Shown here piece after piece: positions 16,279-25,628 of a DNA stretch of 64,000 nucleotides. Each line of letters opens with the position of its first letter. Positions within the stretch are counted from its first letter, which is position 1. Source of the stretch: Sphingobacterium hotanense. Lineage in GTDB: Bacteria; Bacteroidota; Bacteroidia; Sphingobacteriales; Sphingobacteriaceae. The position numbers and the translations under genes are program-made. Under the pieces are notes generated by a model. That model had not been told where the DNA came from. It saw nothing but the letters and a program-made list of their open reading frames with translations, and did not search any database. The stretch spans positions 3,595,618 to 3,659,617 of the forward strand of contig NZ_CP030848.1 in assembly GCF_008274825.1 (NCBI RefSeq), written 5' to 3'.

Positions 16279-18903
16279 ATGAGAAATACAATTATTGTTT
16301 CAATACTCCTATTTATTGCGGTTGTCGTAGCGTCGGTGTTTTATTTTGGAGATTTAAATAAGGAGGAGAAAAAATCCGTTAAGCCCATCAACTATCTACC
16401 GAGTGACACGTATTTAATTACCTCCTTTGTAAACGACGCCACCACAGACAATATCTTTAAAGATTTTGAGATATTCGAGGCCGTTTTAGGCCATTCCTTC
16501 CAAGACCATATATCGCAATTGAAGCAACAACTATTGCGCAATAAAGATATCGCAAGCTACCTGACCGATCAGGAGATGTTCGTATCCTTCCACCCCGAAA
16601 AGGAGGGTATCGCAACTTTGTTCAGCATCCCGACGACCGAGAAGATCGACAAAGAAACGATTATTGAGATACTTCCAAAAATAGGAACAGATTATCAGGT
16701 GCAGCAGCAGGATACCTTAGGGATGCAGCTCTTTAGCTATAAAGCTGCAAAATCGGACTCAACCTTCTACGTAAGCTATTTGGATGATATATTTTTCGCT
16801 ACGTACAGCAAGGAATTGCTGTTGAAAACCTTGGATAAAAAGACGCCTAAATTCGACGAAAAACAAGTTGAATTCTTCAATAAAAACAATAGTCGGAATG
16901 CTCCCTTTACTGTTTATTTAGCACAGCAAAACCTTCCGGCAATCGTTGATAAATTCAGAAGAAACAGACCCGGCGATTTCCTTCGTCAGTTTATCAATAT
17001 CAAGGGACAAACCGCTTGGAATATCAATTATAAGCAGGACGCGCTTATGTTGTCCGGCGAGAGCGAACTGGAAGAGACGAAGGGGCATTATATTGCCTTG
17101 TTTGCTAATCAGCGCAAAACAACGCAAAGGCTCTATAACTACTTCCCTTCGAATAGCGCCATGTTCATTGAGTATTCTTTTAGTGATGCCAAGGCATGGC
17201 AGAATGATTTAAATGCATGGCATGCCATCACCGAGGATTCGAAACAATTGGAGGGACAGACCAAAGAAATTGAGAAAAACCGTGCAGATCTACTGACTAA
17301 TTTTCAGGCAGCGATGGGCGGTGATTTCGCGGTAGTAGAGCAGAACAACTCCGATTATCTAGGTTTTATCAGCATTCAAGATAGCAGCAAATTTCTGGAC
17401 GTGCTTAGCGATGTCGCAGAATCTGTTGGCGATAGTACTTACCGGTTCCGCTATTCCAATATCCCCTATCGTTTTTATGGCGAAGGTTTAAAAGCATTCA
17501 GCAGACCTTATTTTAAACGAATCGATGGCCTTATCGTGATGGCGAACCATCAATCTACACTTCAGGAATATGCGCAGAAATGGCGTAGAAAGGATCTATT
17601 GATCGGTACTTTAGGGTTCAAAAACTATGAGAAAATTCAGGGCAATGAGGCTAATGTGACTGTATTTTTAAATACCAAGAACGCTAGCAGTTTTTTGATC
17701 AACAACCTGGAAACAACGTACAGCAAGAACTTTAGGAACAATAAAGAATATGAGCTGCAAGAGTTTTACTCCTGGTCGCTGCAGCTGACCGGTAACTCGG
17801 GCAACTTCCTGAGCCGATTATATGCAATTTACAAGAGCAAGAATACCTTGGGCGCTACGCCAGAGTGGACATATAGCATGGGTAGCCGCTTGATTACGGG
17901 TCCATTTGTATTCGAGCATTCCGATACCTCGCAGTTTATCTTCGCTCAAGAACAGGATCATACAGTGCATGCCGTACATCCGTCTGGTAATAAGTTATGG
18001 ACTACGCTATTTGCGGGGCGCATCGTCGGCAAGGTGCAGCAGTTACAAGACCGCTCCCTATTGGCAGTAACCGACCGCCGCCGCTTATATCGCTTTGACA
18101 GCAACGGAAAGACTTTGCGCGGTTTTTCAACGAGCATTAAAGACGAGCCGATTAGCCATCCTACTCATGTCGACTGGGGAGGTCAGCAAATGTTGTTGAT
18201 TCCTGGAAAAAACAGAGTAATGGCTTACAATATGGAGGGTGGTCCGATCGATGGTTGGGACAATGTGCAGGTTGATGGCGAGATTCTGGGGCCGGTGCAG
18301 TTTCATGATAACAAAGCCATCGTAACAACCAGCTACGGCCGTGTTTACTTCTTTGATGCCGGCGGGAACAAAATACAGGAGATCGATGTTCCCGGAGACA
18401 TTAGCTTTGTGAGCAACGTAGGTATCGTTGTACGCGAAAATCAGACATTATACTACGCGACGGATGATATTGGCGATGTATATAGAATAACCGCTGACGG
18501 ACAGAGCAGCAAAGTTTTCGAAGGACGTTGGAACAATAAGTACATAGTAGATTTTGAGAATGTAAATGGTACTTCTGCGCCGGAACTCATTGTTTTAGAT
18601 GGTCCACAATTACAGGTTTACCAGCTTGGCGACACCTTACAAAAAGTATATGAACATACGTTTACCCAAGACGTGGACAACAGGCCTTATTATTTCGCTT
18701 CGGGCTCTGGCGGTCTGATGAGTTTGGGAATTGCTGCGCAAGGGACCAATCTAATTTATCTCTTTGCGGAGAATGGTACGCTAGTCGATGGTTTCCCTCT
18801 CGAAGCGCAGCCGCTATTTTATTATGGAAAGATAAACTACAATTCTTCAAACTATTTAATCTGTACGCGTAGAGATTTCAAACTCTATGCCTACAGGCAC
18901 TAA
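16279..18903 (+). CDS. Membrane-anchored protein with DUF3352-like middle and C-terminal beta-propeller-like domain; function unknown
   Basis: I do not recognise an assigned function. The 874-residue product has one N-terminal membrane helix (about 4-24, IIVSILLFIAVVVASVFYFG) and no lipobox, so it is probably anchored in the inner membrane facing the periplasm. Residues 35-520 resemble the DUF3352 type (YLPSDTYLITSF..., SSKFLDVLSDVAESVGD). From about 530 to the end there are short repeats such as EWTYSMGSRLITGPFVFE, GNKLWTTLFAGRIVG and KQIL-like strands ending GKINYNSSNYLICTRRDFKLYAY, consistent with a PQQ/YncE-like propeller. It has its own promoter and stands upstream of nrnA. Confidence 0.7.
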   Translation: MRNTIIVSILLFIAVVVASVFYFGDLNKEEKKSVKPINYLPSDTYLITSFVNDATTDNIFKDFEIFEAVLGHSFQDHISQLKQQLLRNKDIASYLTDQEMFVSFHPEKEGIATLFSIPTTEKIDKETIIEILPKIGTDYQVQQQDTLGMQLFSYKAAKSDSTFYVSYLDDIFFATYSKELLLKTLDKKTPKFDEKQVEFFNKNNSRNAPFTVYLAQQNLPAIVDKFRRNRPGDFLRQFINIKGQTAWNINYKQDALMLSGESELEETKGHYIALFANQRKTTQRLYNYFPSNSAMFIEYSFSDAKAWQNDLNAWHAITEDSKQLEGQTKEIEKNRADLLTNFQAAMGGDFAVVEQNNSDYLGFISIQDSSKFLDVLSDVAESVGDSTYRFRYSNIPYRFYGEGLKAFSRPYFKRIDGLIVMANHQSTLQEYAQKWRRKDLLIGTLGFKNYEKIQGNEANVTVFLNTKNASSFLINNLETTYSKNFRNNKEYELQEFYSWSLQLTGNSGNFLSRLYAIYKSKNTLGATPEWTYSMGSRLITGPFVFEHSDTSQFIFAQEQDHTVHAVHPSGNKLWTTLFAGRIVGKVQQLQDRSLLAVTDRRRLYRFDSNGKTLRGFSTSIKDEPISHPTHVDWGGQQMLLIPGKNRVMAYNMEGGPIDGWDNVQVDGEILGPVQFHDNKAIVTTSYGRVYFFDAGGNKIQEIDVPGDISFVSNVGIVVRENQTLYYATDDIGDVYRITADGQSSKVFEGRWNNKYIVDFENVNGTSAPELIVLDGPQLQVYQLGDTLQKVYEHTFTQDVDNRPYYFASGSGGLMSLGIAAQGTNLIYLFAENGTLVDGFPLEAQPLFYYGKINYNSSNYLICTRRDFKLYAYRH

Positions 18904-18997
18904 ACAACTTATCATCAAGGCCTTCCCCACGCTACAAGCACTGTTAAAAGCTTGTTAAAGGGGGATAGTTTTTTTTCAAAAGCCAACTTTTTTTCAG

Positions 18998-19005
18998 TAG
19001 GTTTG
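18998..19005 (+). promoter_or_regulatory. Probable -7 element of nrnA promoter
   Basis: TAGGTTTG fits TAnnTTTG 17 bp upstream of the nrnA ATG; no clear -33 box is seen, so this is tentative. Confidence 0.4.
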
Positions 19006-19021
19006 CAATCACAAATTACAT

Positions 19022-20029
19022 ATGTTAAAAGGAGAAGAAAATTTACATTTATTAACCGAACCTAAAAAGATCATTATTACCACGCACCATAAACCTGATG
19101 GTGATGCATTAGGCTCATCCTTAGGCTTATATTACTGGTTGCAGAAAAACGGACACGAGGTAAACATTGTGTTATCTTCGGATTTCCCGACTTTTCTAGA
19201 CTGGATGCCTGGTCGTGACTCTTTAATTATATATCCAGAACAACCGGCTATTGCACAGCAGTTATTTGATCAAGCAGATATTGTTTTCTGTTTAGATTAC
19301 AGTGCGCTTTCCAGAACGAATATTCTTGAGCCGGTGATTCGCGAAGCAAAAGGACAAAAATGGATGATCGATCATCATTTGGATCCGGAGGACTTCTCGA
19401 CACTTTCGTATTGGGATTCCAATGCGGCAGCCACAGCGCAGTTAGTTTATTCCTTTATTGCCGATGTATGCCACAAGCAAGATCAAGTTGACGAAAAAAT
19501 TGCTACTTGTTTGTACACCGGCATCATGACCGATACGGGTTCTTTCCGCTTCCGTTCGACGACTTCAGATGTTCACCGCATCATCGCGCATTTGTTGGAT
19601 GCAGGGGCTAGAAACTGGGAAATCCATGAGCATATCTACAATAGTTCCACGGAAAACAGATTGCGTTTCTTAGGCTATTGCCTGATGAATTGCCTAGAAG
19701 TAATTCCTGAATACCATACTGCATTATTCGCCCTGACAAAGGACGACTTGGAGAAATTCAACGTAACAACCGGAGACACAGAGGGTTTGGTGAATTATGC
19801 ATTATCGATAAAAGGCATTCGATTGGCAGGATTATTTGTTGACAGAACTGAATTAATTAAACTATCTTTGCGTTCTATCGGCGATATCCCTTGTAATGAG
19901 ATTGCTAGAAAGCATTTCAATGGTGGAGGACACTTGAATGCTGCCGGTGGGAATTCATCGGAAGATCTACACAGCGTTGTAGAAAGATTTAAGGCAGTAT
20001 TGCCAGAGTATAAGAATTATTTAACATAA
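19022..20029 (+). CDS. nrnA: Bifunctional oligoribonuclease/PAP phosphatase, DHH/DHHA1 family
   Basis: This 335-residue phosphoesterase degrades nanoRNAs (2-5 nt) and can dephosphorylate 3'-phosphoadenosine 5'-phosphate. The DHH domain shows TTHHKPDGDALGSSLGL near residues 20-37, the FCLDYSALSR motif and WMIDHHLDPEDF. The DHHA1 domain at the C terminus has KHFNGGGHLNAAGG, the substrate-binding glycine block. Length is that of NrnA. Bacteroidota generally lack Orn, so this is probably the main nanoRNase. It is followed 28 bp later by the FKBP lipoprotein gene and may be cotranscribed with it. Confidence 0.92.
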   Translation: MLKGEENLHLLTEPKKIIITTHHKPDGDALGSSLGLYYWLQKNGHEVNIVLSSDFPTFLDWMPGRDSLIIYPEQPAIAQQLFDQADIVFCLDYSALSRTNILEPVIREAKGQKWMIDHHLDPEDFSTLSYWDSNAAATAQLVYSFIADVCHKQDQVDEKIATCLYTGIMTDTGSFRFRSTTSDVHRIIAHLLDAGARNWEIHEHIYNSSTENRLRFLGYCLMNCLEVIPEYHTALFALTKDDLEKFNVTTGDTEGLVNYALSIKGIRLAGLFVDRTELIKLSLRSIGDIPCNEIARKHFNGGGHLNAAGGNSSEDLHSVVERFKAVLPEYKNYLT

Positions 20030-20057
20030 GCATATTTTAAGCGTTATAAATAGAAAA

Positions 20058-21068
20058 ATGAAAAAATCAATTTTATTATTGACAGCAGTAGCGAGTTTAG
20101 CACTTGCATCATGCCAGAATTTCAAAAAAGGAGAAGGTGGTCTAGAATACAAATTCCTTAAAGATAATGGCGGAGAGAAAGCTGTTGGTGGAGATGTTAT
20201 TGCGATGGACATTGTTGTTAAAACTGACCGTGATTCACTTTTAGCAAGTACATATGATTTAGGATTACCTCAAATCGCTCCTATTATGCCTGACTCATTA
20301 ATGCAACAAGCAGGTGCATACCCAGGTGACAACAACACAATTTTGAAAATGTTAGGAGAAGGAGATAGCGCTGTATTTAAATTAAACTTAGATACAATGG
20401 CTGCTAGAACTGGTCAACCTAAGCCTGAGTTTGCTGATAAATACATCGAGTACACAATTAAGGTTAAGAAACTTTTCAAAAGAGGAAACTTAACAGATTC
20501 AGCTTTATTTGAGCAAGTAAACCAATACTACTTAGCGCAAATGGAAGGTTTGAAAAAAGCTGAAGAAGGTAAAATCGCTTCATACATCGAGAAAAACAAA
20601 TTGCAACCTAAGAAAACTGCTTCTGGTTTACAATACGTAATCAAAGAAGAAGGTAAAGGTGCTAACCCAGTTATCGGTGATACAGTAGTAATCAACTACA
20701 CTGGAGCATTAACAAACGGTAAAATCTTCGACACGAACGACGTAGAATTAGCTAAGAAAAACAACAAATTCAACGCTATGCGTCCTTACGAGCCATTACG
20801 TGTTCGCGTTGGTCATACACCGGTTATCCCAGGATGGACTGAAGGTCTTCAGTTATTGAAAAAAGGTAGCAAAGCAACTTTGATCATCCCTTCTGCTTTA
20901 GGATATGGCGAACGCCAGCAACAAAGCGAAATCCCTGCATACGCACCATTAGTGTTTGATGTAGAGATCGTTGATATCATTGCTGGACCGAAAGGTGAGC
21001 CTGCGGCTCCAACAATGCCACAAATGCAAATCCCTGGTCAAGTGCCAGCACAAGCACCTGTGAATTAA
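20058..21068 (+). CDS. FKBP-type peptidyl-prolyl cis-trans isomerase, lipoprotein
   Basis: The 336-residue product begins with a lipoprotein signal (LLLTAVASLALASC, Cys19), so it should be lipidated and act at the outer membrane or in the periplasm. The FKBP domain is at about 190-305: ASGLQYVIKEEGKGANPVIGDTVVINYTGAL, IPGWTEGLQLLKKGSKATLIIPSALGYGER and IPAYAPLVFDVEIVDI, the usual active-site signature. The N-terminal half may be a dimerisation or a degenerate second FKBP domain. A proline/glutamine-rich tail ends the protein. A strong terminator follows. Confidence 0.93.
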   Translation: MKKSILLLTAVASLALASCQNFKKGEGGLEYKFLKDNGGEKAVGGDVIAMDIVVKTDRDSLLASTYDLGLPQIAPIMPDSLMQQAGAYPGDNNTILKMLGEGDSAVFKLNLDTMAARTGQPKPEFADKYIEYTIKVKKLFKRGNLTDSALFEQVNQYYLAQMEGLKKAEEGKIASYIEKNKLQPKKTASGLQYVIKEEGKGANPVIGDTVVINYTGALTNGKIFDTNDVELAKKNNKFNAMRPYEPLRVRVGHTPVIPGWTEGLQLLKKGSKATLIIPSALGYGERQQQSEIPAYAPLVFDVEIVDIIAGPKGEPAAPTMPQMQIPGQVPAQAPVN

Positions 21069-21100
21069 ATAAGATAAAATATTAATATATTTTCAACAAA

Positions 21101-21133
21101 AAGCGGTTTTTATTTAAAAAACCGCTTTTTTTT
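21101..21133 (+). terminator. Intrinsic terminator of the FKBP gene
   Basis: AAGCGGTTTTT (21101-21111) pairs with AAAAACCGCTT (21117-21127) around 5 nt, followed by a T run. Confidence 0.85.
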
Positions 21134-21178
21134 ATGCGTATAAGGTAGTTTAGCTGACAATATCTTAACTTAGGCCCC

Positions 21179-21973
21179 ATGGATGGAAATAATGAAGCAA
21201 AACAGCTTATTTTAACCGACACACATACTCACATTTACTATCATCAAGGAACTGAAGTTTTAGCGCAGCAGATGCAACGTTGCCTCGCCAACGGCGTTAG
21301 TCGTTTGTTCCTGCCGAATGTGGAGGTGGAGTCTATTCCTCAAGTTATCAATACGACGATGGAATATCCAGAAAACTGTTTTGCTATGCTGGGATTGCAT
21401 CCCTGCAGCGTGAAAGAGAATTACCTTGATGAGCTTGCGACGATTCGTGAGGCGATCAAGGAACACAAAATATATGCGATTGGCGAAATCGGTATTGACC
21501 TTTATTGGGATAAATCAACGTTTGCTATTCAGCAAGACGCTTTCGGGCAGCAGATTGACTGGGCTAAGGAATTAGGCTTACCAATCAGCATACATTGTCG
21601 AGAAGCATTCGACGAGGTCTTCGAAGTATTGGATAGCCATAAAGACGAGCGTCTGTTTGGCGTATTCCACTGCTTTACAGGAGACTTACAACAAGCAAAC
21701 CGCGCAATTGAACTTGGCTTCAAATTAGGGATAGGTGGCGTCGTGACGTTTAAGAAGGCAGGCTTGGACCAGGTCTTGAAGAATGTTGCGCTAGAACACA
21801 TTATCCTAGAAACAGATGCGCCCTATTTAGCTCCTGTTCCTTACCGCGGTAAAGAAAACGAGAGCAGCTATCTACTGCATGTTGCAGAAAAAGTCGCCGA
21901 TATTTACGAGCGTCCATTGGCAGAGATTGCTGAAATCACAACACAGAATTCAAAAGATTTATTTAGTATATAA
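21179..21973 (+). CDS. tatD: TatD family metal-dependent DNase
   Basis: This 264-residue TIM-barrel hydrolase shows LTDTHTHIYY (His-x-His metal site), AIGEIGIDLYWDKS (Glu ligand), ISIHCREAFDEVFEVL, FHCFTGDLQQA and ILETDAPYLAPVPYRGKENE (Asp ligand and C-terminal signature). TatD enzymes are 3'-5' exonucleases in DNA repair. It is followed 6 bp later by ansA, so the two form an operon. The name fits the family, though TatD, YcfH and YjjV paralogues are hard to tell apart. Confidence 0.93.
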   Translation: MDGNNEAKQLILTDTHTHIYYHQGTEVLAQQMQRCLANGVSRLFLPNVEVESIPQVINTTMEYPENCFAMLGLHPCSVKENYLDELATIREAIKEHKIYAIGEIGIDLYWDKSTFAIQQDAFGQQIDWAKELGLPISIHCREAFDEVFEVLDSHKDERLFGVFHCFTGDLQQANRAIELGFKLGIGGVVTFKKAGLDQVLKNVALEHIILETDAPYLAPVPYRGKENESSYLLHVAEKVADIYERPLAEIAEITTQNSKDLFSI

Positions 21974-21979
21974 TAATCC

Positions 21980-23002
21980 ATGCATAATATCTTTATCATC
22001 TACACTGGGGGAACAATTGGTATGGTGAAAGACCCTGAATCGGGCACCTTTATTCCCTTCAATTTTGAGCTTATCGAGAAAAATCTTCCTGATTTAAGTC
22101 GCCTTAATTATAAGTTGACGGTGCATTCGTTCGAGCCTATTATCGACTCTTCCAATATGCGTCCTAGCATTTGGTTAGAAATGGCAGAGCTGATTAGAGA
22201 TAATTATGAATTATATGATGGCTTTGTTATTCTGCACGGTTCGGACACGATGGCCTATTCGGCTTCGATGTTGAGCTTCTTGTTAGAAGGCTTGCAAAAA
22301 CCGGTCGTTCTATCCGGATCGCAGCTACCGATTGGTGAAATCAGAACTGATGCTCGAGAGAACTTGATGACCGCTTTGGAAATCGCATCGGCAAAGAAGA
22401 ACGGCCGCTCGATCATCCAAGAGGTTTGTATTCTGTTTGATAATAAGCTATTCCGTGGGAATCGATCTTTTAAATACAATTCGGATAAATTTGAGGCTTT
22501 TAGATCGCCAAACTATCCCGTACTAGCAGAAGCTGGAATCCACATTCGTTATAACGAAGAGGTGCTGCAGGATAATACCGGAAAAGAATTTATTAGCCAC
22601 CATAAAATAGATGATCGCGTAGGCGTATTGAAGTTATTCCCAGGTATCAATAAGACGACAATCGAGGCTGTATTAAACTCGGATGTACGTAGTATTGTGA
22701 TGGAGACCTTTGGGTCCGGCAATACGATGACCGATGAGTGGTTCTTGAATCTGTTGAAAAATGCCGTCGATAGCGGCAAGAATATCCTTGATATTTCTCA
22801 ATGTAAAGTAGGGTCTGTAGAATTAGGCCGTTATGAGACTTCTCAAGGCCTTCAAAGCATTGGTATACTCAATGGCTATGACATGACTTTTGAAACCGCT
22901 GTAACCAAGTTAATGTATTTACAGGGCGAATTGGAAAGTCAGGAAGAAGTTGCCTACTGGGTGCAGCAAAGTATTCGTGGTGAGCTAACTAAAAATGATT
23001 AG
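21980..23002 (+). CDS. ansA: L-asparaginase, cytoplasmic type I
   Basis: This 340-residue threonine amidohydrolase converts asparagine to aspartate and ammonia. The N terminus has IFIIYTGGTIGMVKD with the first catalytic threonine, and FVILHGSDTMAYSASMLSF supplies the second Thr-Lys-Asp-type site. No signal peptide is present, which fits the type I enzyme. It lies 6 bp after tatD and its 3' end overlaps convergent folC by 14 bp. Confidence 0.93.
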   Translation: MHNIFIIYTGGTIGMVKDPESGTFIPFNFELIEKNLPDLSRLNYKLTVHSFEPIIDSSNMRPSIWLEMAELIRDNYELYDGFVILHGSDTMAYSASMLSFLLEGLQKPVVLSGSQLPIGEIRTDARENLMTALEIASAKKNGRSIIQEVCILFDNKLFRGNRSFKYNSDKFEAFRSPNYPVLAEAGIHIRYNEEVLQDNTGKEFISHHKIDDRVGVLKLFPGINKTTIEAVLNSDVRSIVMETFGSGNTMTDEWFLNLLKNAVDSGKNILDISQCKVGSVELGRYETSQGLQSIGILNGYDMTFETAVTKLMYLQGELESQEEVAYWVQQSIRGELTKND

Positions 23003-24290
23003 TTAGCACATCAGCGACTACAAAGGTACTTCCACCTATAAATATCAATTCCTTTTCTTTTGATGCATCTTTAGCTGCGAGAAACGCTTCGGAGATACTA
23101 GCATAGCATTGGCCTTGCAAACCGAAGGTTGCTGCGAGCTCTTTTAGCTGATCTGCAGGCATGGCACGCGGCATATCCGGAGCGGCAAAGTAGTATATCG
23201 CATCTTTTGGTAGCTGCGGCAAGATATGGGATAAATCTTTATCCCGCATGGCACCAAATACGAAGTGAAGTTGCTCGTAGGATAGGGTTGCTAGGTTGGC
23301 TAGCACCTCTCGGATACCATCCTCATTATGTCCGGTATCACAGATAATCCAAGGATTAGTACTTAAAGTTTGCCATCTTCCACGAAGACCTGTAGACTCC
23401 TGCACATGACTCAATCCATAAGCAACCTGCTCTTCGGGCAGATTGAAACCCATCGCGCGAAGCTGATCGATAGCACATAATACACCTAAGATATTCTTTT
23501 GCTGATATCCTCCGGCAAGGTCAAGATGCCAAGCTTTCGTACTATTATCTTCTTTATTGTTTATGCTTAAATGTAGGCCATCTGCTTTTCTTTCCAGACC
23601 GTTGACCTGATAGTAATCATTGGCGAAATAAAGCAGAGCATTATTCTCCTTAGCCTTCTCGACAAATACATGCTGTATGGACTCTTGGCGTTCGGAGTTA
23701 ACCACTGGCGTGTTAGGCTTAATAATACCAGCCTTCTCCCCTGCTATTTCTTCTAAGGTATCTCCCAAAATATTCATATGATCCATACCGATATTGGTAA
23801 TCATACAAAGCTCTGGATTGATAATATTGGTACTATCCAGGCGGCCACCCAAACCTACCTCAATAATCGCTATATCAACTTTTTCATTCGCAAAGAAATC
23901 AAATGCCATTGCGACTGTTACCTCGAAGAATGAAGGTTTGATCTCTTCGATCAAATCGTTATGGTCATTGATAAAGTCTATCACCCTTTGCTCGGGTATC
24001 ATTTGCCCATCGATACGAATTCGTTCTCTGAAGTCAACGAGATGTGGAGATGTGTATAGCCCCGTCTTATAACCTGAGGCAGCAAATACCGAAGCCATCA
24101 TATGCGAAGTAGAACCCTTCCCATTTGTGCCGGCAATATGAATAGACTTAAATTGTTGATGAGGATTCCCTAGCGCCTCGCAGAATAGCAAGGTCTTATC
24201 TACATCGGGATTGATGGCAGAAGCGCCATCACGAGTAAACATAGGTAATCGAGCATATAGATACTCGATTACCTCTGCAAATGTTTTCAT
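22989..24290 (-). CDS. folC: Bifunctional folylpolyglutamate synthase/dihydrofolate synthase
   Basis: This 433-residue ATP-dependent ligase adds glutamate to dihydropteroate and to reduced folates. Visible are the P-loop IHIAGTNGKGSTSHMMASVF, SPHLVDFRERIRIDG, EVGLGGRLDSTN and ICDTGHNEDGI, all standard Mur-ligase-type FolC motifs. It is the last gene of a long minus-strand transcript, 15 bp after the TonB gene. Folate synthesis and envelope energisation have no obvious link, so it may simply ride on the operon. Its stop region overlaps ansA. Confidence 0.94.
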   Translation of the reverse strand: MKTFAEVIEYLYARLPMFTRDGASAINPDVDKTLLFCEALGNPHQQFKSIHIAGTNGKGSTSHMMASVFAASGYKTGLYTSPHLVDFRERIRIDGQMIPEQRVIDFINDHNDLIEEIKPSFFEVTVAMAFDFFANEKVDIAIIEVGLGGRLDSTNIINPELCMITNIGMDHMNILGDTLEEIAGEKAGIIKPNTPVVNSERQESIQHVFVEKAKENNALLYFANDYYQVNGLERKADGLHLSINNKEDNSTKAWHLDLAGGYQQKNILGVLCAIDQLRAMGFNLPEEQVAYGLSHVQESTGLRGRWQTLSTNPWIICDTGHNEDGIREVLANLATLSYEQLHFVFGAMRDKDLSHILPQLPKDAIYYFAAPDMPRAMPADQLKELAATFGLQGQCYASISEAFLAAKDASKEKELIFIGGSTFVVADVLTNHF

Positions 24291-24305
24291 ATAAATAATG
24301 AATTA

Positions 24306-25127
24306 TTATCTAACTCTGAATCTGAAGGTAAGTAATCCAGTTTGAGAATTTGGAGCGTTTGGCAGCTCATTCAAACGCGCATTCTGTACGGCGTTTATAC
24401 ACTTCTGGATTAATCGATAATCGGCAATGGTAGTGCCCTTCGCTTGGCGCGCTCTAAGGATATTGCCTTTATTGTCTACAGTAAATTCGATCTTGACAAC
24501 GCCCGTCTGCTGGCCATTATCTTCAATCTTTGGAGGGACAGTAAATCTTCTGTTTTCTAAAGAGAGCATCATATTACCAAATCCGGATCCGCCTTCACCG
24601 TAGTTGCTCGCCAATGGATCACCTAGATTAGAACCTTGGTTACCCGGCGTTGATCCTGTACCATCTCCTGTACCCTGAGCGTTATTCTTCTTGCCTTTGT
24701 ACAAAGCATTTGGATTAACTGCAGGTGTTGCATTCTTCTTCTCCGCAGTAGTTTGCTCAGCCACAGCCTTTACAGGCTTCTCCGCTTTGTTTACAACAGG
24801 AGCATCTTCTACATCCTGCGTAGCAACAGCTTTGTCTGCTGTTTGTTGAGAAGGCGTCGGAATTGGAGTTGAGGTAGGATCTATTTTATCTGGACGGACA
24901 TTGTTGGCATTTTCATCCATCGAAGGCTCATCGACACTCATGTAGTCATCGCCCATACCCTCCGGAGAAGTACCATAGTTTACAATAATCCCTCCCATCC
25001 CATATTCAGGAAGGTCTTGTGTAAATACAATGAAGAATCCGATAGCGAGAAGCCCCGCCATAACCAAAGACGATATCCCTAAAGCCTTCGGTAGATTATT
25101 TTCTTCTTGATACTGATTGTAATACAT
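24306..25127 (-). CDS. TonB-family energy transducer
   Basis: This 273-residue inner-membrane protein has one helix (about 15-36), a long low-complexity periplasmic spacer rich in Pro/Lys/Thr/Asn (about 60-190) and a C-terminal TonB/TolA-like domain (about 205-273: VVKIEFTVDNKGNILRARQAKG ... LLTFRFRVR). It follows exbB and exbD as in Ton/Tol systems. Together with the barrel and SPOR proteins upstream, a TolA-like envelope role is as plausible as iron or glycan uptake. I cannot decide from sequence. Confidence 0.88.
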   Translation of the reverse strand: MYYNQYQEENNLPKALGISSLVMAGLLAIGFFIVFTQDLPEYGMGGIIVNYGTSPEGMGDDYMSVDEPSMDENANNVRPDKIDPTSTPIPTPSQQTADKAVATQDVEDAPVVNKAEKPVKAVAEQTTAEKKNATPAVNPNALYKGKKNNAQGTGDGTGSTPGNQGSNLGDPLASNYGEGGSGFGNMMLSLENRRFTVPPKIEDNGQQTGVVKIEFTVDNKGNILRARQAKGTTIADYRLIQKCINAVQNARLNELPNAPNSQTGLLTFRFRVR

Positions 25128-25190
25128 ATCCTTAATGCTGTCCTTTTTCGACCCTTTTAAACTAGAAACGTTTAAATAGGTCGGGTTATT

Positions 25191-25598
25191 TTAGTCTTTC
25201 TTAGGTTCTGTCGCCAAAACCATCTTCACTTTAAGTCTGTTCGCGATATCCATAACAGAGATAACGTTCTGAATAGGCACAGTGCTATCCGCGTAAAGCA
25301 TGATCGTTAATTCCTCACCGGTTGCCATACTTGATTGTATCATCTGTTCCAATGATTCTAACGGTACTGCTTGTTTATCGACGTGATATAATAGATCGCT
25401 TGTGATAGAGATGGTCATTGTTTTCTTCGCTACAGATTGCTCACCAGCACTTGACTTGGGTAAAAGCAATTTTACCACCTGCGGGTTAGATACTGCTGAA
25501 GCCAACAAGAAGAACAACATCAGGAAGAACATGATGTCATTCAGCGCTGCTGTATGTACTTCTGCAGAAGGTTTATTTCTTCTATTGCGTAAATTCAT
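25191..25598 (-). CDS. exbD: ExbD/TolR family biopolymer transport protein
   Basis: The 135-residue protein has a single N-terminal helix, DIMFFLMLFFLLASAV, with the aspartate (about residue 21) that carries protons, then a periplasmic domain containing LTIMLYADSTVPIQNVISVMDIANRLKVKMVLATEPK. It pairs with ExbB to use the proton gradient. It is cotranscribed with exbB (30 bp gap) and tonB. Confidence 0.92.
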   Translation of the reverse strand: MNLRNRRNKPSAEVHTAALNDIMFFLMLFFLLASAVSNPQVVKLLLPKSSAGEQSVAKKTMTISITSDLLYHVDKQAVPLESLEQMIQSSMATGEELTIMLYADSTVPIQNVISVMDIANRLKVKMVLATEPKKD

Positions 25599-25628
25599 TT
25601 TTTGTCTTTCAAGGGTTTTCCAAAAGGA

